Below the pieces are notes generated by a model. It was not told the origin of the DNA. It saw only the letters and a program-made list of their open reading frames with translations, and did no database searches. Made by a program: the position numbers and the translations under genes. A DNA stretch of 64,000 bases from positions 1 to 64,000 of the forward strand of contig NZ_CADCWT010000004.1 in assembly GCF_902806485.1 (NCBI RefSeq). Reading direction: 5' to 3'. The stretch's first letter is position 1. Every line of letters starts with the position of its first letter. Source of the stretch: Candidatus Frankia alpina. Lineage in GTDB: Bacteria; Actinomycetota; Actinomycetes; Frankiales; Frankiaceae. Positions 29,407-37,433 of this stretch are shown in pieces.

Positions 29407-30036
29407 TCAGCCGATGGCGGGCGTCCGCTCCGTGCTGTCGCTGCCCGCAGCGGGTCCGCCGCCGGGGAGGCGATCATCATCAGGCGGGCACCCGGCGGCC
29501 TCGTGCGCGTCGATCTCCCGCCGGGCCGCGTCGCAGGCGGCCGAGCCGTGAGTGGGATCGACGGCCAGCAGGCGCGCGGCGACCCGCCGCAGCAGCTCGA
29601 CGAACCGCTCCCGCTCGGCCGGCTTCAGCCCGGCCAGCACGTGCTGGCCGACGAGGCGGCGGTCCTCCTGGGTCGCCACGTAGAGCCGCGCGCCCTGTTC
29701 GGTCGCGGTGATGATGCGGGCCCGCCGGTCGGCCGGGTCGGGATGGCGCTCGACCAGGCCCGCCCGTTCGAGATCGTCGACGATGCGCACCATCACCGTC
29801 CGGTCGATGCCGAACCGGCGGGCCACCTCGATCTGGTTACGCGCCTCGCCGTCGACGGCGGCGCCGAGGACGTGCAGCGCGCGTAGGCCGCCCGGCAGCT
29901 CGCCGACCGCGGCGGCGGAGGCCGCGAGGTAGCCGTACTGCACCTGGCCCAGCAGCCAGCCCAGATCCTGCCCCAGGTCCTCGGGCAGGCCGTCGGCTTC
30001 AGCCTCGCGCTCCGCGGCCGCTGCGGCGTCGCTCAC
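29407..30036 (-). CDS. MarR-family transcriptional regulator
   Basis: 209 residues with a winged helix-turn-helix: GGLRALHVLGAAVDGEARNQIEVARRFGIDRTVMVRIVDDLERAGLVERHPDPADRRARIITATEQG is the recognition helix and wing (DRR motif). Such dimers bind palindromic operators and are released by phenolic, oxidant or drug-like ligands. The C-terminal ~50 residues are an unusual Asp/Gly/Pro-rich extension. The start is GTG at 30036. It is divergent from the azoreductase, which is probably its target, and an AT-rich palindrome lies between them. Confidence 0.9.
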   Translation of the reverse strand: MSDAAAAAEREAEADGLPEDLGQDLGWLLGQVQYGYLAASAAAVGELPGGLRALHVLGAAVDGEARNQIEVARRFGIDRTVMVRIVDDLERAGLVERHPDPADRRARIITATEQGARLYVATQEDRRLVGQHVLAGLKPAERERFVELLRRVAARLLAVDPTHGSAACDAARREIDAHEAAGCPPDDDRLPGGGPAAGSDSTERTPAIG

Positions 30037-30096
30037 CGGCTCAGCCTACCCGTCTCGGCCAGAGCAATCTCCCCTCAGATGGGTGCACTCACAGAC

Positions 30097-30128
30097 GATA
30101 TATGGATCAGATAATCTCTCCCCATATC
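30097..30128. promoter_or_regulatory. AT-rich palindrome between marR and the azoreductase gene
   Basis: gatatatgg (30097-30105) and ccatatc (30122-30128) flank agataatct (30109-30117), itself an inverted repeat. This is an A/T island in otherwise GC-rich DNA, and its location and symmetry fit a MarR operator. Confidence 0.5.
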
Positions 30129-30184
30129 TTCGCAATGCTGATGATCTCGAGCTCTGACGACTGTGGAACCACGGAGGCCCCGCA

Positions 30185-30934
30185 ATGTCCAACCTGCTGC
30201 ACGTCGACGCGAGCCTGGCTCAGGAGGGCTCGACCTCCCGCTCACTGGCCGCCACCTTCATCGAGGCCTGGAGCACCGCCCACCCCGAAGGCACCGCCAC
30301 CTACCGCGATCTCGCCCTGACGCCCCCGCCGCACCTCGACTGGGCCACCCTGTCCGCGGGCTTCACCCCGCTCGAACAGCACACCCCGGAGCAGAGCGAG
30401 GGCGTCAAGCTGCGCGAGGAACTGATCACCGAGCTGGAGACGGCCGACGAGCTCCTGCTGTCGCTGCCGATGTACAACTACTCGGTGCCGTCCACGTTCA
30501 AGGCGTGGGTGGACCAGGTAATCCTGGTCGGGCGCACCGTGCGTCAGCCCCCGGAGGAGTCGGTGCTCACCGGTCGCCGCGTCACCGTCATCGCCACCCA
30601 GGGCGGTTCGTACGCGGTGGGCATCCCCAAGGAGGGCTGGGACCACCAGCTCCCCTTCATCGCCCACGTCCTCGAGTCGCTCGGGGCGACCGACGTCGAG
30701 CTGGTCCGGGTGGAGATGACGCTCGCCCCGGTCAACCCGGCCCTGGCCGGCTTCACCGAGCTCTACGAGCGCAGCCGGGCCGCGGGCGCGGGCAGCGGCC
30801 TGAGTCACCCCGGCCGGGGGCGCCCACGCCAGCCGGTGGTCACGGCTCCAGGCGCACCCGGCCGGGCAGCGCCCGTTCGACCTCGTCGAGCAGCGCGGCG
30901 TACCCGACCGTGTCGATCGGTCGGGCTCGCATGA
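30185..30934 (+). CDS. azoR: FMN-dependent NADH-azoreductase/quinone reductase (AzoR/AcpD type)
   Basis: A flavodoxin-fold enzyme reducing azo dyes and quinones with NADH. It has the phosphate-binding start LLHVDASLAQEGSTSRSLAATF, the FMN segment LSLPMYNYSVPSTFKAWVDQVILVGRTV and TQGGSY. The family ends near residue 200-210; this frame runs to 249, the last ~40 residues being Arg/Pro-rich. Those residues are read from DNA antisense to rimI (95-nt tail-to-tail overlap), so the original stop seems lost. ATG at 30185 follows GGAGG. The divergent MarR regulator suggests induction by quinones or related stress. Confidence 0.9.
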   Translation: MSNLLHVDASLAQEGSTSRSLAATFIEAWSTAHPEGTATYRDLALTPPPHLDWATLSAGFTPLEQHTPEQSEGVKLREELITELETADELLLSLPMYNYSVPSTFKAWVDQVILVGRTVRQPPEESVLTGRRVTVIATQGGSYAVGIPKEGWDHQLPFIAHVLESLGATDVELVRVEMTLAPVNPALAGFTELYERSRAAGAGSGLSHPGRGRPRQPVVTAPGAPGRAAPVRPRRAARRTRPCRSVGLA

Positions 30935-31499
30935 CGTAGGCGTCGCCGCCGGAGGGCTGGTAGTAGCTGCGGCGCACGCCGATGTCGACGAAACCAAGCC
31001 GGCTGTACAGCGCCCGAGCGGCATGATTGTCGGTGCGGACCTCCAGCCCGCAGGACCGGGCGCCGGCCTGGCACGCGTGGCGCAGCAGGGCGATCATCAG
31101 GCGGGCTCCGATGCCCCGGCCCCGGCCGCGGGGCACGACGCCGACGGTCTGGATGTAGGCGCCGTCGTCGGCGAGCGCCAGCCCCGCGTAGCCGACGATC
31201 GCCGGCAGGTCGTGTCCGGCCACCCCCCGGGGCCGCCACATCGCAGTCAGGTAGCGCCGCTGATCACCCTGGGCCAGTTCGGACCAGAACAGCTCCGCGG
31301 TCCAGGGGTCGTTGGCGAAGACGGTCGGCTCCAGCTCGGCGACGGTCGCGACGTGCCACCAGCGCATCGGGACGAGCACCAGGTCCTGGCCAGGATCCTG
31401 GACTTGATCCGGATCGGGATCCGGATCCGTGGGCGCGGCGGCACGCGGCGAAACGGCGTTCGGCACGGTGCCGTCGGGGTACGGTCCCGGCCGGGTCAC
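30840..31499 (-). CDS. rimI: Ribosomal-protein-alanine N-acetyltransferase RimI type
   Basis: A GNAT acetyltransferase of 219 residues. The core reads MRWWHVATVAELEPTVFANDPWTAELFWSEL, the acetyl-CoA loop [17 protein letters not shown], and ARALYSRLGFVDIGVRRSYYQPSGGDAYVM, all typical of RimI, which acetylates the N-terminus of S18 and other proteins. A 40-residue Asp/Pro/Gln-rich N-terminal tail (DPDPDPDQVQDPGQD) is unusual. The GTG start overlaps the tsaB stop by 4 nt, so the two are coupled, as in the tsaB-rimI-tsaD arrangement of many bacteria; tsaD does not follow here. Confidence 0.9.
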   Translation of the reverse strand: MTRPGPYPDGTVPNAVSPRAAAPTDPDPDPDQVQDPGQDLVLVPMRWWHVATVAELEPTVFANDPWTAELFWSELAQGDQRRYLTAMWRPRGVAGHDLPAIVGYAGLALADDGAYIQTVGVVPRGRGRGIGARLMIALLRHACQAGARSCGLEVRTDNHAARALYSRLGFVDIGVRRSYYQPSGGDAYVMRARPIDTVGYAALLDEVERALPGRVRLEP

Positions 31500-32266
31500 A
31501 CCCTGACGGCCTTCGGCGAGTGCGGTTCGGTCGCGTCCGGCCGTCGCAGGTAGAGCGGGACCAGAACGCTCGGGTCGCGACCGGCCAGCAGATCCGCCCC
31601 GGCGAGGCCCACGAGCAGCTCCGGGCGCGGGTAGCCACCCTCCGGCAGGCCCGCCTCCCGCGCCTGCCCCGCGTCGACGACGACGGCGAACTCGGTGAAC
31701 GGCTCCGGATACAGCGCCCAGCCGGGGCCGGTGACAGCCTCGACGCCGAACTCCCGCATCGTCTGGGCGACCTGCGCCGGACGGCCCACCGCGGGATCAC
31801 CTACCCGCACCCCGGCGTCGTAGCGGGCCCAGTAGACCTCGCGGCGGCGGGCGTCGGTGACCACACCGACCGAGCCGGCCGTGGCCGCGCCGATGCCGTC
31901 GAGCGAGCAGACGCCGTGCACCGGGATGTCCAGCGCGTCGGCGAAGGCCGCGGCGGTCACCATGCCGACCCGCAGGCTGGTGAAGGGCCCGGGACCGGCC
32001 CCCACCACGACGGCCCCAAGGTCCGTCGGGCGCACGCCCGCCTCGTCGAGGACCGCCCGCATCGACGGCGCGAGCAGCTCCCCGTGACGGCGGGCGTCGA
32101 CGGTTACCACGCTCCCCCGGGGCCAGACGTGCACGCCGAGGCCGGTAGGACCACCGATGGGGCCGCCGGCCGCCGTGCTCACCGGCCGCGCGGGATCGGA
32201 CGCCGTCAGCTCGGCGAGCGCCACCGCACAGGCGGCCGTGGATGTGTCGAGGGCCAGCACCAGCAC
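31496..32266 (-). CDS. tsaB: tRNA t6A biosynthesis protein TsaB
   Basis: 256 residues. An ASKHA-type fold: LVLALDTSTAACAVAL at the N-terminus, HGELLAPSMRAVLDEAG, then AVVVGAGPGPFTSLRVGMVTAAAFADALDIPVHGVCSLDGIG, diagnostic of TsaB (YeaZ). TsaB is the non-catalytic partner of TsaD in threonylcarbamoyl transfer to A37 of tRNAs that read ANN codons; TsaE provides the ATPase. A Gly/Pro insert sits near residues 28-50. Order on the minus strand: tsaE, tsaB, rimI. Confidence 0.92.
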   Translation of the reverse strand: MLVLALDTSTAACAVALAELTASDPARPVSTAAGGPIGGPTGLGVHVWPRGSVVTVDARRHGELLAPSMRAVLDEAGVRPTDLGAVVVGAGPGPFTSLRVGMVTAAAFADALDIPVHGVCSLDGIGAATAGSVGVVTDARRREVYWARYDAGVRVGDPAVGRPAQVAQTMREFGVEAVTGPGWALYPEPFTEFAVVVDAGQAREAGLPEGGYPRPELLVGLAGADLLAGRDPSVLVPLYLRRPDATEPHSPKAVRV

Positions 32267-32340
32267 CCAACCAGACTACGGACCGCCGCATCGGCCACGA
32301 CGGGTACCCACCCCACCGCGGCCCGGCCCAGGCGGTGCGT

Positions 32341-32829
32341 TCAGCCCTCGGCGAGCTCGCGCAGCCGTCGCGCCCAGTTCGGGCCGGTGGCGACGAGGCG
32401 AACGGTCCTGGTCTCGCCGGCCTCGTCGGCGGTGGGTCGGGTGAGCATGATCTCCAGATGGTCCTGGACGAGCCCCTCCACCAGCCTGGCGCCCCACTCG
32501 ACGACGGTCACCGAGGTCTCGGCGTCGGCATCGAGGTCGAGGTAATCGACCTCGGTCACCCCGCCGAGCCGGTAGGCGTCGACGTGCACGAGTGGGATCC
32601 GGCCGTCCGGATAGATCCGCGCGAGCACGAACGTCGGCGAGGTGACCGTCTCGCGCACGCCGAGCCCGGCGGCGATGCCCTGGGTGAGGACCGTCTTGCC
32701 CGCGCCGAGCGGGCCGGAGAGCACGAGCAGGTCACCGGGGCGCAGCAACGCGCCCAACCGGGCGCCGAAGTCCCGCATCCGCTCCGCCGTGGGTACGACG
32801 ACCACGTCGCGTTGCCGTGCCGCGTTCAC
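32341..32829 (-). CDS. tsaE: tRNA t6A biosynthesis ATPase TsaE
   Basis: 162 residues with the small P-loop ATPase fold: Walker A GPLGAGKT (39-46), SPTFVLARIYPDGRIPLVHVDAYRLGG and the VTVVEWG segment that together define TsaE (YjeE). It hydrolyses ATP to reset the TsaB-TsaD complex. The start is GTG at 32829, behind GAGGAGG; a longer frame to 33057 is not family-like. It lies 74 nt before tsaB and downstream of the alpha/beta hydrolase, a common actinobacterial order (alr, hydrolase, tsaE, tsaB). Confidence 0.93.
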   Translation of the reverse strand: MNAARQRDVVVVPTAERMRDFGARLGALLRPGDLLVLSGPLGAGKTVLTQGIAAGLGVRETVTSPTFVLARIYPDGRIPLVHVDAYRLGGVTEVDYLDLDADAETSVTVVEWGARLVEGLVQDHLEIMLTRPTADEAGETRTVRLVATGPNWARRLRELAEG

Positions 32830-32920
32830 GCCCCTCGCCTCCTCGCTACCACCCGGCCGAGCCTGGCATCCCGGCGGGCTCGCACCGCCGGTGCCCGCCG
32901 CCCGGGTCCACCGAGGCCGG

Positions 32921-34117
32921 TCAGACGACCGTCCCGCCGGCGTCGCGATCCGCGACAGCCGCCCGCTCGGCCGGCGGCGCACCGTCCGCGGCGGCGCCGA
33001 CCGGGGCGGGTGGACGTCCCACCCGCGACCGAGGCAGCGGCAGCGAGACCTCGGCAAGGGACCGCTGCACCAGCCCGCGGATCGCGGCGTTCACCGCTTC
33101 GGGCCGCTCCAACATGATGGCGTGGCCGGCGTCCTGCTCGACGACCAGCTCCGCGTCGGGCAGGATCTCGGCGATCGCCCGGCTGTGCGCCACCGGGGTG
33201 ATCAGGTCGGCATCGCCGACGGCCAACACGGTGGGGATCGCGGCCAGTCGAGCGGCGGCGACCATCCGATCGTTGTCGAGCAGGGTGGGCAGGAACGCGG
33301 CGATGACCGCGACCGAGGTGTCCGAGACCATCGTCTCGAGGAAGGTGATGACCGTCGGCGGCAGGTCGGTGGCGCCGAACCCGATCCGCCGGGTCACCTC
33401 CCACGACATGTCGCTGCCCCGCCCGCGAACCCGCTCCAGCACGCTGGAGGTGTGCCGCATGCCGACTGCGATGCCGGGCAGTACCCGGCGCACCACCGCC
33501 GTCGCCAGAGCCGGCAGCCCCAGGACCACCTGGGCCAGCTCCGACGCGCTGGTCGACAACAGCGCCACCCCGATGATCTGGTCATCGAAGAGCTCGGGAT
33601 GGGCGCCGGCCAGGCCCAGGACCGCCATGCCCCCCATCGAGTGGCCGACGAGAATGATCGGCCCGCCGGGCACCCGTTCGCGGATCACCCGGTACAGGTC
33701 GTCAATGAGCATGTCGATGGTGCAGTTGCCGACCTCGGACGGCCCGGAGCGCCCGTGCGCGCGCTGATCGAAGAAGACCATCCGGCCGAGGTCCGAAAGG
33801 GCCCGCTGCTGCAGGACCCAGGACTCGGCGGACACGCAGAACCCATGCACGAACACCAGCGTCAGCGGCGCGTCCGGCGGGCCGGTCTCCTCGACGTGCA
33901 GCGGCACACCGTCAGCCGCGATCACCGTGGTGACCCGGCCGCCGATCGGCCTCAGCTCGGGCGCCGCCGCCGCGGCGTCCGGCCGGTTGCGGCGGCGGCG
34001 AATCGCCCGCCGCTCGGCGACCAGGCCGGCCGCGATGGCCGCACCAACCACACCAACCGATCCCGTGGCGGCCCTCGCCGCCCGGGAACCCACGAACGGG
34101 TTCACGGTCCTCACCAT
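32921..34117 (-). CDS. Alpha/beta hydrolase
   Basis: 398 residues. A hydrophobic N-terminal segment (TGSVGVVGAAIAAGLVAE) may anchor it to the membrane. The hydrolase domain has HGF (oxyanion), FDQRAHGRSG, the nucleophile S160 in VGHSMGGMAV, an Asp in AVGDADLITP (~313) and His in DAGHAIMLERP (~339), so the triad is complete. The substrate is unknown; in actinobacteria a similar hydrolase often lies between alr and tsaE. The tail of ~45 residues is Arg/Pro/Ala-rich. The ATG at 34117 is behind GAGGAGGGAG. It is followed by tsaE 91 nt downstream. Confidence 0.88.
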   Translation of the reverse strand: MVRTVNPFVGSRAARAATGSVGVVGAAIAAGLVAERRAIRRRRNRPDAAAAAPELRPIGGRVTTVIAADGVPLHVEETGPPDAPLTLVFVHGFCVSAESWVLQQRALSDLGRMVFFDQRAHGRSGPSEVGNCTIDMLIDDLYRVIRERVPGGPIILVGHSMGGMAVLGLAGAHPELFDDQIIGVALLSTSASELAQVVLGLPALATAVVRRVLPGIAVGMRHTSSVLERVRGRGSDMSWEVTRRIGFGATDLPPTVITFLETMVSDTSVAVIAAFLPTLLDNDRMVAAARLAAIPTVLAVGDADLITPVAHSRAIAEILPDAELVVEQDAGHAIMLERPEAVNAAIRGLVQRSLAEVSLPLPRSRVGRPPAPVGAAADGAPPAERAAVADRDAGGTVV

Positions 34118-34189
34118 CGGTGCTCCCTCCTCCAGGCTGCCCTGGACCGATGATGCACTGCTCGCGGTCCAGGAGCAGGCCTCACGTGA

Positions 34190-34243
34190 CGCACGTGTGA
34201 CCACGCTGCGGCCTCGGCCGGGCGGGGCGTGGTCACACGTGCG
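34190..34243. terminator. Terminator hairpin downstream of glyA
   Basis: gcacgtgtgaccacgc (34191-34206) and gcgtggtcacacgtgc (34227-34242) are perfect reverse complements, extended by one C-G pair, with a 20-nt loop. It lies 14 nt past the glyA stop. Confidence 0.85.
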
Positions 34244-34256
34244 GGCCCGCGACGCC

Positions 34257-35519
<1,263 letters not shown>

Positions 35520-35524
35520 GCTGA

Positions 35525-35552
35525 CCTCCGGCAGGTCTCATCCAGCCGGAGG
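35525..35552 (-). promoter_or_regulatory. Ribosome-binding-site sequestering hairpin of glyA
   Basis: CCTCCGGC pairs with GCCGGAGG around a 12-nt loop. The GGAGG of the second arm is the glyA ribosome binding site, 5 nt from the ATG. This is a classic translational off-switch directly downstream of the aptamer. Confidence 0.75.
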
Positions 35553-35631
35553 CACCCAGGCGCGCGGCACCGATCCGCTCGTCGCTCCCCGGTGGTCAGT
35601 TCCACCTCTGTGCGCCAGTCACGACTCCCCA
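35551..35631 (-). promoter_or_regulatory. ZTP (pfl motif) riboswitch upstream of glyA
   Basis: The minus-strand leader contains GGGAGTCGTGACTGGCG, then a variable part, ACCACCGGGGAGCGACGAGCGGA, and finally GCCGCGCGCCTGGGTGCC. These are the conserved pieces of the pfl/ZTP aptamer: the first stem-loop with its CGTGACTGG internal loop, the CACCGGGGAGC closing strand, and the pseudoknotted CCGCCTGGGC-like hairpin. Known ligands are ZMP/ZTP, which accumulate when 10-formyl-THF is low, and glyA is a standard target. A TAGAAT -10 box (35639-35634) would start the RNA at the first Gs of the aptamer. Confidence 0.85.
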
Positions 35632-35906
35632 ACATTCTAGCCATCAGGCTGCCCGAGCCCCGCCAGCGGCGGACGGGTGGGGTGCGGCGGGACCATCTGC
35701 CCTGGGTGGGCAGGCTTTGCGGGCGGTGGCGCCCCGGGCCATGCGGTCCGGTAGTCGGCTGGCCGACGGCACGGCCAGATCACATCCGGGCCGCCAGGCC
35801 GGGCCGAGCCGGGCCGCGTCCCTTACCTTGGGAAGGAGCCTAACCGTGGAGCGAGGCCGGGAAGCCCGGCCGAGGCGGTGGATGTTTCGTTGCGGAGGCG
35901 GGAATC
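35632..35906. other. Divergent spacer between the glyA leader and the small CSSGGCG gene
   Basis: Apart from the glyA -10 box, a small hairpin (ctgccctgggtgggcag near 35697-35713) is the only structure. No gene is supported on either strand. Confidence 0.4.
35634..35639 (-). promoter_or_regulatory. -10 box of the glyA promoter
   Basis: TAGAAT, five of six matching TATAAT, a few bases before the ZTP aptamer. No convincing -35 box was seen. Confidence 0.6.
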
Positions 35907-36227
35907 GTGAAGCTGTCGTGGCACAGGAGCAGGGACATTCCGGTGGACGCCGGTCGCGGCCTGACCGGCCCGGCGCGGGCCGCCGCACTCGGGATGGTCG
36001 AGGAATCGGAGCCAGAGCCGGAGCCCGCCGCAGCGCCGGCGGCGGCGCCAGTGGCCGCCGCCGCCGGCCCGGTCATGCTGACGCTGACGACCCGCTCCAA
36101 GATCGAGCAGGCCGAGCGGGAGGCGGTCGAGGCCGCAGCCCGTCCGATGCGCCGTCGGATCGAGCGCGGCGCGCTCGGCGGCAGCACCCCCACCGGCGGT
36201 GGCTGCTCCTCCGGCGGCTGCGGCTGA
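35907..36227 (+). CDS. Small protein with C-terminal CSSGGCG tail, unknown
   Basis: 106 residues, not recognised. GTG start at 35907, behind GGAGGCGG at a good distance. Composition: a basic start (MKLSWHRSRD), an acidic EPEPEP stretch, a run of Ala/Pro, then a charged helix (RSKIEQAEREAVEAAARPMRRRIERG) and a Gly-rich end GGGCSSGGCG with two cysteines. The tail could bind metal, form a disulfide or be modified; a precursor-like peptide is conceivable but no modifying enzyme is nearby. It converges on alr. Confidence 0.65.
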   Translation: MKLSWHRSRDIPVDAGRGLTGPARAAALGMVEESEPEPEPAAAPAAAPVAAAAGPVMLTLTTRSKIEQAEREAVEAAARPMRRRIERGALGGSTPTGGGCSSGGCG

Positions 36228-36268
36228 TCCAGCCAGGAGCCGCGCCCGGCATCGGGGCCAAGGCGGCA

Positions 36269-37423
36269 TCAGACGTAGACGCGCGGGACGCGCCCGCCAA
36301 TCCGGGTGACGATCTCGTAGTTGATCGTGCCCAGCGCCGCGGCCCAGTCGTCCGCGGTCGGCTCCCCGCGATCACCCGGGCCGAAGAGCAGCACCTCGTC
36401 CCCCGCGGCCACGGAATCGTCCCCGACATCGAGGACGAACTGGTCCATGCAGACGGTGCCGGCGATGCGCCGCCGGCGGCCGCCAAACAGCACCTCCCCG
36501 ATGTTCGTGGCGGCCCGGGGGATGCCGTCGGCGTAGCCCAGTGGTACCAGGGCGAGTGTCGTCTCTCGTGCCATGGTGTAGCGGTGGGCGTAGGACACAC
36601 CCGTGCCGGCCGGCACCCGCTTGACCAGCGCGGCATGGCTGACCAGCGACATCGCCGGTCGCAGGCCGAGCTGCGCGGGCGTGCCCACCTCCGGTCCGGG
36701 CGAAAGCCCGTAGACGGACACTCCGGGTCGCACCAGGTCGAAATGCGCCTCGGGACTGACCAGGGTCGCCGCGGAGTTGGCCAGGTGCCGCACGGTCGGT
36801 GCCAGCCCGGCCTTCTCAGCCAGGTCGACGGCGTCCCGGAACGCCCCGATCTGGGCCTGCACGGTCGGATGCCCTGGGGCGTCCGCGAACGCTAAGTGGC
36901 TCCACACCCCGAACGCCTCGATCACGCCCTCGGCCTGCAGCGACGCAGCCTGGTCGCACAGCCCCGGCCAGTCTCCGGGCATCGCCCCGGCCCGGCCGAG
37001 ACCGGTGTCCGCTTTCAGGTGCACCCGGGCCGGTCGGCCGGCCTGCCGCGCCGCCATGGCGATCTCCGAGAGGGTCCACGATGCGGACGCCGACACGTCG
37101 ATGCCGGCCGCGATCGCCTCGGCGAAACGCTCACCGGGCGCAGCGAGCCAGCAGAGAACCGGCGCGGTGATCCCGGCCGCGCGCAGCGCCAGCGCCTCCT
37201 CCAGAACCGCCGTGCCAAGCCAGCTCGCCCCGCCGTCCAGCGCCGCCCGGGCACAGGAAACCATGCCGTGGCCGTACCCGTCTGCCTTCACGACGGCCAT
37301 GGTGGCGGCGTCGCCGGCGCGTGCCGCGAGGGCGGCCACCGAGTCACGGACCGCGTCGAGCTCGACGGCGGCATACGTCCGGGGTGCGCTCCCGGCCGAC
37401 GCCTCGGTAGCCTGCACGCTCAT
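36269..37423 (-). CDS. alr: Alanine racemase
   Basis: Makes D-alanine for peptidoglycan. 384 residues with the PLP lysine K46 in AVVKADGYGHG and the second catalytic base, a Tyr in GTGVSYAHRYT; RIAGTVCMDQFVLDVG is the other family signature. The ATG at 37423 lies 10 nt after the nnr stop, so the order acpS-nnr-alr on the minus strand is likely a single transcript. This matches actinobacterial gene order. A frame upstream of 37423 is a shadow of nnr. Confidence 0.95.
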   Translation of the reverse strand: MSVQATEASAGSAPRTYAAVELDAVRDSVAALAARAGDAATMAVVKADGYGHGMVSCARAALDGGASWLGTAVLEEALALRAAGITAPVLCWLAAPGERFAEAIAAGIDVSASASWTLSEIAMAARQAGRPARVHLKADTGLGRAGAMPGDWPGLCDQAASLQAEGVIEAFGVWSHLAFADAPGHPTVQAQIGAFRDAVDLAEKAGLAPTVRHLANSAATLVSPEAHFDLVRPGVSVYGLSPGPEVGTPAQLGLRPAMSLVSHAALVKRVPAGTGVSYAHRYTMARETTLALVPLGYADGIPRAATNIGEVLFGGRRRRIAGTVCMDQFVLDVGDDSVAAGDEVLLFGPGDRGEPTADDWAAALGTINYEIVTRIGGRVPRVYV

Positions 37424-37433
37424 GGCGGTTACA

